The translations under genes were made by a program, and so were the position numbers. Under the pieces are notes generated by a model, which was not told where the DNA came from, did no database searches, and was given only the letters and a program-made list of their open reading frames with translations. This document shows positions 24,940 through 33,451 of a stretch of DNA of 35,393 nt, piece after piece. The stretch lies in the NCBI GenBank assembly GCA_022794055.1, contig JAAWEA010000022.1:1-35393 (forward strand), read 5' to 3'. Within the stretch, counting starts at the first letter, position 1; the number at the start of each line of letters is the position of its first letter. This stretch comes from Clostridia bacterium. Lineage in GTDB: Bacteria; Bacillota; Clostridia; TANB77; CAG-508.

Positions 24940-26272
24940 TATATCTTTTTCCTTTGTTTCTTTTATTATTTCCATCATAGTCTTCTTCATCTTCTAGACT
25001 ATTTTGGAAACTTTCTTTGTATATATCATTTATATGGTTATATTTCATAAAACCTTCATCTTCTTTTTCTTTTATAGAATTTTTTTTCTTAATTATAATA
25101 ATTATTATAATTATGATTATTAACATAGCTCCTACTATTGTACATCCTATAATAATCATTTTTTTTCTTTGCTCATTATTCTCTTCTACTATCTCTGTAT
25201 TTTCTTTTGGTACTATTTTATTTACTATTATTTGATATGTAACTGTTTCTTCTTCATTTTCACCTTTTATAATAATAGTAATTATATTTTCACCTTCTTG
25301 TAAATTTTCATTTCCTATAATTTCAATTTCTGCTCCAACACTTGTTGCTAATAATGTTGAAAAGTCTAATTTGTCTATATCTTCTTTTAATTCTATATTA
25401 TATTCATATATATCTGTTTGAAATTCTGGTTCTAAATTTATTCCTTCTATGATTAGTTCTGATAATCCGAAAACGGTGTCTTGTACTGAATCTTCTTCTG
25501 GTTCTTCTTCCTCTTTATCTTCTGAAGTATCTCCTTTTTCTTTTCTTGTTATATTTATTGTATATGTTTTTTTAGTTGTTCCATCTTCTGCTGTTACTGT
25601 AATATCTACTTTGTTTAAACCCATATTTAGTTTTTTTGAACCTGTTCCTGTAATTGTTTGTTTGTCATGACCTTTGCTTGCATAAACTTCTATTGTTTCT
25701 GTTTCATAAGGTACTGTTGTGCTATATGTAAGTTTATTTGCATTAAATCCTTTAAAGTCATTTGGTCTAATTCCTAAATTTTTAAGTGTTGCTATATTGG
25801 ATTTTTTATTTGTTTCTCCTGAATTATTAGGTGTGTTAGGTGTTGTATTACCTGAATTTGAACCTGTATTTCCAGATGAACTATTTCCTCCACTAGCTTT
25901 CACAGTTATTGTTAAAGACTTATTAACTGCTTGTGAATTACTTGATGTAATATCTGTCATATCTCCAGTTAAAGAAAATGTGTAAGATGTTCCAGGTGCT
26001 CCTGCAACAAAAGTTATACTTTTTGAAGCTGAAGAATTGGCATTAGTTTGTGTAAATCCATAAATTACTTCACTTTTTCCTGCACCAGAAAAGTTCAAAT
26101 TCCAAGCTCCTGCAGTTACACTTGCTGTAACTGTTACAGTTTGTCCTTGTGTTGGAGTTGTTGTATTTGCTACTATTGATGCTGATGCTGCTTTAACACT
26201 TGTACTTTTTAATATCATCCAGATAAATATTATTAAAACTGTATATAATATCTTTTTTCTTTTATTTTTCAT
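24935..26272 (-). CDS. Membrane-anchored surface protein with cadherin-like beta-sandwich domains
   Basis: 445 residues: signal peptide (about 1-28), an Ig/cohesin-like beta domain (about 30-130), a Ser/Gly/Asn linker, two cadherin-like beta-sandwich domains (PF12733-like, about 160-245 and 270-350, with the NPLTYSTTVP-like NKLTYSTTVPYETETIEVYA and IYEYNIEL), an acidic linker, a membrane helix of nearly pure Ile (about 375-395) and a charged cytoplasmic tail. It follows the dockerin protein by 17 bases and is probably cotranscribed, suggesting the two act together on the cell surface (inference). The first domain could be a receptor for the neighbour's dockerin, but I cannot prove it is a cohesin. 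Confidence 0.78.
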   Translation of the reverse strand: MKNKRKKILYTVLIIFIWMILKSTSVKAASASIVANTTTPTQGQTVTVTASVTAGAWNLNFSGAGKSEVIYGFTQTNANSSASKSITFVAGAPGTSYTFSLTGDMTDITSSNSQAVNKSLTITVKASGGNSSSGNTGSNSGNTTPNTPNNSGETNKKSNIATLKNLGIRPNDFKGFNANKLTYSTTVPYETETIEVYASKGHDKQTITGTGSKKLNMGLNKVDITVTAEDGTTKKTYTINITRKEKGDTSEDKEEEEPEEDSVQDTVFGLSELIIEGINLEPEFQTDIYEYNIELKEDIDKLDFSTLLATSVGAEIEIIGNENLQEGENIITIIIKGENEEETVTYQIIVNKIVPKENTEIVEENNEQRKKMIIIGCTIVGAMLIIIIIIIIIIKKKNSIKEKEDEGFMKYNHINDIYKESFQNSLEDEEDYDGNNKRNKGKRYK

Positions 26273-26289
26273 TTGATTTCCTTCCTATC

Positions 26290-28017
26290 TTAAATTGATA
26301 TATCACATATATTTAGTAATTTTTTCTGAATAGCTAACAAATCTGCTGTATCTATTTTTGAATCATTATTAATATCTGCTGCTTTTGTTCTTATTCCACT
26401 TTCAATATTCGCAATCTTTAATAATTGTTTTTGAATAGCTAATAAATCAGCTGTATCTACTTTTCCATCTCCATTTATATCACCTTTTTTTACAACAGTA
26501 TACTTATCTTGTACTATAAATCCTGTTGCCATAGGTTGAATTCCTCCTAATGGTAAATCTCTTCCATCAGGTAATGTGATTTTTACTGCTCCTCCAAATG
26601 AGTTTAAAATATCAAATGCAATAGCTCCAGGTACAACTGTTATAATATTATTAACATTATCTATTTTCACTGATGTACTACTATTGGGAGGAGGGTTATT
26701 AGTTCCTCCTGAGCCATTTGTTCCACCATTTGAATCTGTATTAATTGGTACTAAGTATAATTTATATGGGGTCTCATTAGTATAAGTTTCTCTTGCTGCA
26801 TATCCAACTGAACCATTAGATTTTCGAACTTTATCCCAATATGTTCCATTGACCTTAGATGTTGCTTTTTCTAATCTTGTAACAATTTCATTTTTATATA
26901 ATAAATCAACTGTTGTACTTCCATTTGGAGTATTTCTAATTCTTAAATTAGTTTCAACATTTACTTTAACCAAATCTGTTTCAACTGTACTACTTCCATT
27001 TGAATTTGGTCTAGCACAAGGTTCTTGTGGCATATTTTCATATACTGGTATAATAAATGTATGTGAATAAGCCATTGTATTTATGTCTATATAAATATCT
27101 CTTATGGTCGTTCCTTCATTTTGTGCTGCTAAAATATTTTGCATATATTGATTACAATAAAGTCCCCCTTTTGCTGCTACATCAAATTTTTGTAAATATA
27201 ATGTATTTTGATCATAATTAACATATTGACTTGCTAAAAAATTTATTCCCCCAGTGATTGAAGCATCTAAACTTGTCCATCCTTTTTTCTTTGCATAAGC
27301 AAGTTCATTTAATATAATTTCTGCTGGTGTATTTCCTGATGCTGCTATATTAAAAGCATTATAATATCCTATATATTGCCCATTATAACCATTTCCAAAT
27401 ACTGCTACTGTTCCAGATTTACTTTGCTCATGAAGTAATCTAGCAATTATATAATATGGGTTCATATTACTATTTACTGAAGAATTTACAATAACTTGTT
27501 CATGTCCTGCAAGATATGTTCCTTGTGTCATAGTCCTTATAATATTCATATCATATCCTGTATTTGTTAGCTCTTCAAACTGAAAAACATCAGAAGCATT
27601 TATTGAATTTCTTGGATCCATCATATATTTAATTCCTTGTTCTGAAACACATCTCCAACTTCCATTATCATAAGGTGTTTCTTTACAAATAGGGCAAACC
27701 CATGCTCCTTTATAATTTGCTGAGTTTGGTACTAAATTTGTTGGTCTTGCTCCATGTCCTGTATACTCATTTGCTATTACTGTATTCCAATCAAGACCTG
27801 TGTATAATATTTTAAATTTCCAGTTTGGATATTTACTTTGTAATAATTTTATTCTTTCTTTAATTCCTGGATATTTACTTTCATTTATATTATTAATGTC
27901 TGCACTTATTGTCTGTGTTACTGCATAAGTTTTATGTACTGGCAATATTGTTGGTATTAAATTTATAAGTATTGATATTATTAAAATGGTAGATATAATT
28001 TTTATTGTATTTTTCAT
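26290..28017 (-). CDS. Secreted glucosaminidase with SH3 and dockerin domains
   Basis: 575 residues: signal peptide (about 1-33), an endo-beta-N-acetylglucosaminidase domain (LytD-like, about 50-320) with IIARLLHEQS, where the Glu is the likely catalytic acid, and NAFNIAASG. Also present are an inserted Cys pair VCPIC plus RC (possible metal site), a bacterial SH3 domain (about 345-410), a Gly/Asn/Pro linker, and a C-terminal type I dockerin with two calcium loops (GDINGDGKVDTADLLAIQK and DINNDSKIDTADLLAIQK). It cleaves the glycan of peptidoglycan; the dockerin should attach it to a cohesin-bearing surface partner. Start ATG with GGGAGG upstream and a consensus promoter. Confidence 0.88.
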   Translation of the reverse strand: MKNTIKIISTILIISILINLIPTILPVHKTYAVTQTISADINNINESKYPGIKERIKLLQSKYPNWKFKILYTGLDWNTVIANEYTGHGARPTNLVPNSANYKGAWVCPICKETPYDNGSWRCVSEQGIKYMMDPRNSINASDVFQFEELTNTGYDMNIIRTMTQGTYLAGHEQVIVNSSVNSNMNPYYIIARLLHEQSKSGTVAVFGNGYNGQYIGYYNAFNIAASGNTPAEIILNELAYAKKKGWTSLDASITGGINFLASQYVNYDQNTLYLQKFDVAAKGGLYCNQYMQNILAAQNEGTTIRDIYIDINTMAYSHTFIIPVYENMPQEPCARPNSNGSSTVETDLVKVNVETNLRIRNTPNGSTTVDLLYKNEIVTRLEKATSKVNGTYWDKVRKSNGSVGYAARETYTNETPYKLYLVPINTDSNGGTNGSGGTNNPPPNSSTSVKIDNVNNIITVVPGAIAFDILNSFGGAVKITLPDGRDLPLGGIQPMATGFIVQDKYTVVKKGDINGDGKVDTADLLAIQKQLLKIANIESGIRTKAADINNDSKIDTADLLAIQKKLLNICDISI

Positions 28018-28077
28018 GATTTTCCTCCCATCTCTTTAACATTTTATCTTGTTAAATTTTCCCATTATTTCGACATA

Positions 28078-28106
28078 ATTATATCATTGCCATTTTTTTT
28101 AGTCAA
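28078..28106 (-). promoter_or_regulatory. Promoter of the glucosaminidase / cadherin-like operon
   Basis: On the minus strand, TTGACT (28106-28101), 17 bases, TATAAT (28083-28078), with a leader of about 50 bases before the ATG at 28017. Confidence 0.75.
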
Positions 28107-28139
28107 CGAATTTACTTAAATGTAATATAATTGTAAAAA

Positions 28140-28321
28140 AGTGGTCAATAGGGACGCCTTTTTTTGACCGTTATATTACTAAACCTATTTATATTTAATA
28201 TTTTAACCAAAATATATCTGGGGTTTACCTATTTGTCTTGGTCTTAAAATATTAATATATAAATAGGTTTTAGCATAATCATAATTTATTCTGTCAAAAA
28301 AAGACATCCCTATTGACTACT
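28140..28321. mobile_element. Self-complementary 180-bp MITE-like element
   Basis: The ends are imperfect inverted repeats of about 28 bp: AGTGGTCAATAGGGACGCC plus T-run and GAC on the left, the complement with three or so mismatches on the right (28293-28321). An inner pair (28180-28206 and 28244-28271, TAAACCTATTTATATT...) continues the pairing, so nearly the whole segment folds on itself. It encodes nothing. It ends about three bases from the stop of the 28325 gene. No clear target duplication is visible. Its GTCAATAGGGACG end shares CAATAGGGACG with the repeat at 192-226. Confidence 0.75.
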
Positions 28322-28324
28322 AAT

Positions 28325-28879
28325 TTATTCTAATAAAAAATTCATTGCTTTTTCTAATACTTTTTCCCTATCAAATGAAGTATCATAATATTTTATATTA
28401 TTTTCTTCACACTGCTTCTTAATTATTTTACTATATTCTATATGATTTAAAATTAATTCTTTAACTTTATTATCTGCCATTTTTGCAGTATATGAATATT
28501 CTGTTTCATTCTTTCTTATATGATATAAAGCTTCATCACAAGTAATTTCTGTATATCCTAACCCTATAATGTATACATCCATATTGCAAAATAATTTTAC
28601 AATATCTTTTGGAAATACATGCCATCCCTCTAACACAAACTTTTCTTTTGGATATTCATTTATAATCTTATTCATATAAGAAAATATAAATTGCGGTAAT
28701 AATTTAAATTTGTTTTCAGTATTAGAATGTGTTATTCCTAAACTTGGGAATCCCTCTTTTAGTGCACTTACGAATGAATCTACTGAAATTATTGAATAAT
28801 TATATTTTTTATGTAACATACTTGCTAATGTTGTCTTTCCTGCTCTTGCTGCTCCCAAAATTATTATATGCTTTATCAT
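28325..28879 (-). CDS. P-loop kinase-like NTPase
   Basis: A 184-residue protein with a P-loop GAARAGKTT near the N terminus (9-17). It resembles the adenylate-kinase-like/uridine-kinase-like small-molecule kinase fold: SVDSFVSAL after the P-loop, FVLEGWHVFP as Walker B-like strand, and a Lys/Arg-containing lid region. Substrate unknown. The ATG at 28879 follows AAAAGGAG. A longer frame from 28948 reads through the dispersed repeat (28905-28943) and is rejected. It is the last gene after the ABC-2 cluster. Confidence 0.75.
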   Translation of the reverse strand: MIKHIIILGAARAGKTTLASMLHKKYNYSIISVDSFVSALKEGFPSLGITHSNTENKFKLLPQFIFSYMNKIINEYPKEKFVLEGWHVFPKDIVKLFCNMDVYIIGLGYTEITCDEALYHIRKNETEYSYTAKMADNKVKELILNHIEYSKIIKKQCEENNIKYYDTSFDREKVLEKAMNFLLE

Positions 28880-28889
28880 TATTCTCCTT

Positions 28890-30041
28890 TTACCTCTTCT
28901 TTTTAAAATGTCCCACAGGTACACGTCCCCAATGGGACAAAACAACAAAAATAATCGAAAAGACCAAAACTACCAACATATTAACAAATACAGGTTTCAA
29001 ACTTTCCATATTAACAATCTCTAATTCTTTAACAAGCTCATTTGTTTGAATATACCAATAAGATGGCAAAATATGTGCTATTTTTAAAACTGAATCTGGT
29101 AACCACTCTACTGGCACAAATGCACCACATAAAAAACTTGAACCTAGACCAATCACATTTACAATTCCATTTATAGCATTCTTATTACTTACTATATTGG
29201 CTATTAAGAAGGCTATACATAAAGAACAAATTGAAAATATAAAGGAATTTACAATTAAAATTAATCCATGTGTTGTAAACATTACATTTCCTATTAGTAC
29301 AAAGCTTAATATCACATAAAACACCCATAATGTAATTGATAGTATTCCATTTGACAACAATAATTGTCTATTATATTTTTTATAATTCATACTACTTATA
29401 ATTGTTCTTTTTCTTATCTTTTCTTCTCTAAAACTAGATAATATTAAACAAATAACATATACTAAACCTGCTAATATACTATAATTTAAAAAGTTATAAT
29501 AAAGTGTAGCCCTTGATAAATTTTCTGTATCCAATTTTGAGGTTATATCTATTTCAGTTTCTTTACTTAATATTTCATTTATTTTTGATATTTGTTCATT
29601 TTCTGGATAATCAGCATAAGCATTTGCAACCTTAATATATCTTGATAACATTATTTCTGCAAGTGATGATTGATAATCTCCTGTACTTTTTATTTCTATT
29701 TCAGGATTTAGTCCATTTAAAAAATTTTGTCTATAATTTTCTGGTATATAAATAATAGAATTTACTTTTCTATAAAAAAGAGCATCTTTTATTTCTTCTT
29801 CGTTTTCTTCAATATCTACAATATTACAAGTCTGTGATATATAATTCACTAGATTTTCTGTTATACCAATATTTTCATCATTATTTATAATCAATACATC
29901 TGGCTTACTTGCAACAAAATTCATTGATTTATCATTTGTTTGTATATTTACTCCTGCAAATATTATTAAAATTACTGTATAAAGAATTATTGTAAATTTA
30001 TATTTATTTACAACTTTCAAAAATGCTTTAAATACTGTCAT
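28890..30041 (-). CDS. ABC-2 type permease (second permease of the cluster)
   Basis: 383 residues in the ABC-2 layout: first membrane helix (about 17-30), a long extracytoplasmic domain (about 35-185), then five to six helices, with SFLCGAFVPVEWLPDSVLKI and ILPSYWYI as family signature near the end. Start ATG has AAGGAGG upstream and overlaps the preceding permease by 14 bases. The last codons come from the dispersed repeat (28905-28943): after FVVLS the frame reads HWGRVPVGHF and then KKKR. The sequence looks like a normal Lys/Arg-ending tail with the repeat inserted in frame. Works with the ATPase at 31207-32145; substrate unknown. Confidence 0.85.
   Translation of the reverse strand: MTVFKAFLKVVNKYKFTIILYTVILIIFAGVNIQTNDKSMNFVASKPDVLIINNDENIGITENLVNYISQTCNIVDIEENEEEIKDALFYRKVNSIIYIPENYRQNFLNGLNPEIEIKSTGDYQSSLAEIMLSRYIKVANAYADYPENEQISKINEILSKETEIDITSKLDTENLSRATLYYNFLNYSILAGLVYVICLILSSFREEKIRKRTIISSMNYKKYNRQLLLSNGILSITLWVFYVILSFVLIGNVMFTTHGLILIVNSFIFSICSLCIAFLIANIVSNKNAINGIVNVIGLGSSFLCGAFVPVEWLPDSVLKIAHILPSYWYIQTNELVKELEIVNMESLKPVFVNMLVVLVFSIIFVVLSHWGRVPVGHFKKKR
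28905..28943 (+). repeat. Dispersed repeat, copy C (in the permease 3' end)
   Basis: AAAATGTCCCACAGGTACACGT followed by CCCCAATGGGACA is the most regular copy, with ends TGTCCCA/TGGGACA as 7-bp inverted repeats about 31 bases apart. It lies inside the last codons of the permease and just upstream of the kinase-like gene's ribosome binding site. Confidence 0.75.
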
Positions 30042-31207
30042 ATTTTTGCCTCCTTAAACTAATAAAAGATAATAAAATCATTATTGCTGAAAATATAAGT
30101 AGGCTTGAAATATTAAAGAAATATCTATTTAATGTGTCATAATAATATAATGAATAAAATCCATCTGTTATCATACTAGCAGGATTTATTTTGTTTATGA
30201 TAGGTACATTTGTATCAATTACATATTTCATTGTTATTCCCATCATTCCAGATAGAAAACATCCTAACATTGTTACTGATATTAAAATACCAGTTTTAGC
30301 ATTTTCATTTGTTTTTATGCAACTTCCTATCATTAAGCCCATACTTAAACCTGCTATACTTCCTGTCATTCCAAGTAAAATAATTAGTGGCAAGTTATTT
30401 CCATAATCTACTTTTAGTACAAATACTGTATATAAGAATAATATAGCAAGTCCAACTAGTTGAACTACATAACTTGCTAAAACACTACTAAATATAATTT
30501 TCAATTTATTCACTGGACCAACTGATATTCTTTTCCCCTTGTTACTCATATTTGCTAAATTTTGATTTATTGCTACCATTCCTAATATTCCACCATATAA
30601 ACATGACATTGCAATTAAAGTATAAAATTCTATCATTGTATAGCTTAAATTATCATCAGATATATTTTTTAAATTTACATCTTTTTCCAAGTTTTCTAAT
30701 ATATCTTTATATATTTTTTCATAATCTACATTTGTATTTCCTAATAGCTTTTGATCTATTATTTTTTTTACTGATAAATCTTTTACTATATTTGTATTTT
30801 GAGTTATCTCTTCTGTTACATATTTTAATATTGTTTCGTTTATACCACTTTGTTTAACTACAATTTTAGGATTATTTTCTTGAATTCTTAAATATCCTGA
30901 AATTTTATCATTATTTAATAAATCTTTTGCTTCTTCTTCATTAACATATTTTATATTAAATAGCCTATCTTCATTTTCTTCTTTTGATAATTCTTCAAAA
31001 GCTCTTTTTAAAACTTGATTTTCTTCAAAGTCTTTATTATTTATAATTGCTATATCAATAATTTTTAGCTTTTCACTATTTTCTATATTTGAAAATGCCA
31101 TATTAAAAAAAGTTCCGAAGTATTATTGGAAATGCGAAAGTCCAAAATATTAAAGCTTTATTTCTAAAAAGGGTTTTTAGAGAATATTTAAAATTATGTA
31201 CAAACAT
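30028..31207 (-). CDS. ABC-2 type permease (first permease), split by a +1 frameshift
   Basis: The large open frame (30028-31101, 357 codons) lacks the first membrane helix. That helix is encoded just upstream in another frame: an ATG at 31207, sharing a base with the ATPase stop (TAATG), reads MFVHNFKYSLKTLFRNKALI, then FWTFAFPIIL, then CGG AAC TTT TTT TAA. Skipping the C of CTT-CGGA gives PIILGTFFNMAFS, joining perfectly to the long frame. The rest is intact: an extracytoplasmic domain and six helices with GSIAGLSMGLMIGS and FLSGMMG. Either the real protein is made by +1 frameshifting at CGG (31117-31115), or a recent single-base insertion broke it. Restart at the ATG at 31101 would lose helix 1. 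Confidence 0.85.
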
Positions 31208-32145
31208 TAATCTCTTAACTCCTTTCCTGTAAGTTCCAAAAATACATCATTAAGTGTTGGTCTTTCTGAATATATTTTATTAAATTTGATATTGTGATTT
31301 TTTAGATATTCCATTAATTGAGGTAAATTATTTTTTCCTTCTTTGTATGTAACTATCAAAATATTAGTATCATATATGACCTCATCTACATTTTCCTTTT
31401 GTTTGATTTCATTTATATATTTTTCTTCTAAATTATTTATTTCTATTGTTACTTTTTCTTCAATTTTTGCAAGTTCTTTTAGGCTGTCTGATGTTCCTTC
31501 GGATATGACTTTTCCCTTGTCTAATATAATAATTCTATCACAAAGTATTTCTACTTCTTCCATATAGTGTGTAGTATAAACAATTGTAGCTCCATTATCT
31601 CTTAATTTTTTTATTCCATCTAATATATTGTTTCTACTTTGTGGATCAACTGCTACTGTTGGCTCGTCTAAAAATATTAGTTTTGGTTTATGTGCAATTC
31701 CACATGCTATATTTAGCCTTCTTAAAAGTCCTCCTGATAATTGTTTTGGATAGAATTTTTTAAATTCTTCTATTCCTACTAATTTAATTGCCTCTTCGAC
31801 ATATTCTTTTCTTGTTTTTTTATCTTTTATATATAAACCACAAAAATAATCTATATTTTCATATACTGTTAATTCTTCAAATACTGCAACATCTTGAAAT
31901 ATTACTCCTATTTTTGATTTTATTTTATAGCTATCTGGTTTCATTTCTTCTCCAAATATTTTTATACTTCCATTACTATAATTTAATAATGCTAATATAC
32001 AGTTTATTGTTGTAGATTTTCCGCTTCCATTTGGTCCTAAAAGTCCTAGTATTTCTCCTTCTTTTACTTCAAATGAAAGGTTATCTATTGCTACTAATTC
32101 TTTATACTTTTTTGTTAACCCCTTAATTTCAATTATATTTTCCAT
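31207..32145 (-). CDS. ABC transporter ATP-binding protein (ABC-2 exporter cluster)
   Basis: 312 residues: GPNGSGKST (Walker A, 37-45), QLSGGLLRRLNIA (signature), IFLDEPTVAVDP (Walker B and D-loop), TTHYMEE (H-loop His). The C-terminal extension of about 90 residues is typical of DrrA/CcmA-like exporters of drugs, peptides or polysaccharides. Its stop overlaps the start of the frameshifted permease (TAATG), and two permeases follow, so a three-gene export system is likely. Start ATG with GGAG upstream. Confidence 0.92.
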   Translation of the reverse strand: MENIIEIKGLTKKYKELVAIDNLSFEVKEGEILGLLGPNGSGKSTTINCILALLNYSNGSIKIFGEEMKPDSYKIKSKIGVIFQDVAVFEELTVYENIDYFCGLYIKDKKTRKEYVEEAIKLVGIEEFKKFYPKQLSGGLLRRLNIACGIAHKPKLIFLDEPTVAVDPQSRNNILDGIKKLRDNGATIVYTTHYMEEVEILCDRIIILDKGKVISEGTSDSLKELAKIEEKVTIEINNLEEKYINEIKQKENVDEVIYDTNILIVTYKEGKNNLPQLMEYLKNHNIKFNKIYSERPTLNDVFLELTGKELRD

Positions 32146-32193
32146 AAATTCTTTTCTCCTTATTTACTTATTTTATACTTTATTTTACTAATT

Positions 32194-33087
32194 TTAAGAA
32201 AGAAAATTAAGAATATCTTTATAAACTTTATCATTATCTTTTTCTGATAATATTTCATGTCTCATTTTTGGATATGTAATAAGTTCAATATTTTGAAATC
32301 CTGCATTTTGTAATATTTCATAAGAATTTTTAGAACCTTTATCAAATCCTGTACAAGGGTCTTCAAGACCTCTTAAAAGTAAAAATTTTATGTCTTTCTT
32401 AATATTATTATATAATTTTGTATTGTGCATCATTATAACAAGATGATATAAGTCATTAAACGCTGAACAAGTAAATCCAATGCCACAATATGGATCTTCT
32501 ATATATTTTTTTACAGTTTCTTCATTACAAGAAATCCAGTCAAAATTTGTTTTTGGATTTTTAATACTCTTATTAAAACCACTTATACTAAGTGAAGTGA
32601 GCAAATTTGATTTATATTTTGGTCCATGAATTGTTTTAATGATATTTGATACTACTATACCTATATGTGCTGCAAGTTTATAATTAGGATATCCTGATAG
32701 TACTACTTTTTGATATTCTTTTGAATTATTTTGAAGAAGTACACGAGTTATAATGGTTCCAAATGAATGTGCAAAAATGTATATAGGAAGATTTTTAAAT
32801 TTTTCTTTTATATATTTAGTAATAATTTTTTGATCTGAAATTAATTGATTATATCCATCTTTTTCTTTAAAAAATCCTAATTCCCTACAGTTTATACCAT
32901 GTCCTCTTAAATCTGAGCTAACAACAGAAAATCCATTTTCATTTAATTCTTTGATAAAATTTTCATAACGTTCTTGATGTTCTTCCATGCCATGAATAAT
33001 TTGAATAACTGCCTTTTCATTTTTTGTCTTAAATATATGAATATCCAATTTATATCCATCTTCAGCATTAATATTTACCTTTTCCAT
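32194..33087 (-). CDS. Alpha/beta hydrolase (serine aminopeptidase S33 / lysophospholipase-like)
   Basis: 297 residues with the monoacylglycerol-lipase-like fold: HGMEEHQERY (oxyanion region), SSDLRGHG, nucleophile elbow AHSFGT (Ser108), acid in LRGLEDPCTG (about D245) and MRHEIL with the catalytic His near residue 273. No signal peptide, so cytoplasmic; probably a lipase/esterase on lysophospholipids or acylglycerols. AAGGA lies before the ATG. A 22-codon frame (33068-33136) with its own AAGGTG overlaps this start. Confidence 0.88.
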   Translation of the reverse strand: MEKVNINAEDGYKLDIHIFKTKNEKAVIQIIHGMEEHQERYENFIKELNENGFSVVSSDLRGHGINCRELGFFKEKDGYNQLISDQKIITKYIKEKFKNLPIYIFAHSFGTIITRVLLQNNSKEYQKVVLSGYPNYKLAAHIGIVVSNIIKTIHGPKYKSNLLTSLSISGFNKSIKNPKTNFDWISCNEETVKKYIEDPYCGIGFTCSAFNDLYHLVIMMHNTKLYNNIKKDIKFLLLRGLEDPCTGFDKGSKNSYEILQNAGFQNIELITYPKMRHEILSEKDNDKVYKDILNFLS

Positions 33088-33136
33088 AATAATTTATCCT
33101 TCCTTTTATTAATTTCAACTTTTGTATTAAGTTCAT
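33068..33136 (-). CDS. Possible 22-residue leader peptide overlapping the hydrolase start
   Basis: ATG at 33136 after AAGGTG (six-base spacing) encodes a short basic peptide MNLIQKLKLIKGRINYYGKG followed by KY and a stop, which falls 20 bases inside the hydrolase gene in another frame. It could couple translation to the hydrolase. Short frames like this are common by chance in A+T-rich DNA, so this is weak. Confidence 0.2.
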   Translation of the reverse strand: MNLIQKLKLIKGRINYYGKGKY

Positions 33137-33188
33137 ATCTTTCACCTTATCATATACTAATGTTATTAACAAATAATATTTTTATTAA

Positions 33189-33357
33189 TTATACTTGTCT
33201 TGCTGGTCTGGATAATATATCTGTTAAAAATCTAGGACCTCTACTTAATACTAGACCACTATAACAAGCATCTATTACATAAAATATATTAAAGTACTAA
33301 AAAACCTTCATTACCTTGGCTCCCCCTATAAGTTTCCAGATGACCATTCTTTATATT
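33189..33357 (-). pseudogene. Remnant of a caspase-family (C14-like) peptidase
   Basis: The gap 33088-33451 has no intact gene, but the minus strand of 33284-33189 reads FYVIDACYSGLVLSRGPRF then LTDILSRPARQV and a stop. DACYSG is the catalytic-cysteine motif of bacterial caspases/metacaspases, and SRPARQV is the conserved stretch that usually leads to LTAGG. Upstream (about 33357-33295), in a different frame, ETYRGSQGNEGFLVL resembles the strand before the catalytic Cys. The His half of the dyad and most of the protease are missing. The relic is frameshifted and truncated at both ends. Confidence 0.6.
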
Positions 33358-33451
33358 TATTCTTTTTAAGTATATCAAAAATGATATCTCTTTACAATAG
33401 GCACTATTTTTAATTTCAGATTATCTATTTAAATAATACTAAAACAATGAT

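Noticed and set aside
28880..28948. 23-codon N-terminal extension of the P-loop kinase-like gene
   Set aside because: Encoded by the repeat at 28905-28943; the ATG at 28879 has a proper AAAAGGAG site and the P-loop protein fold starts there.
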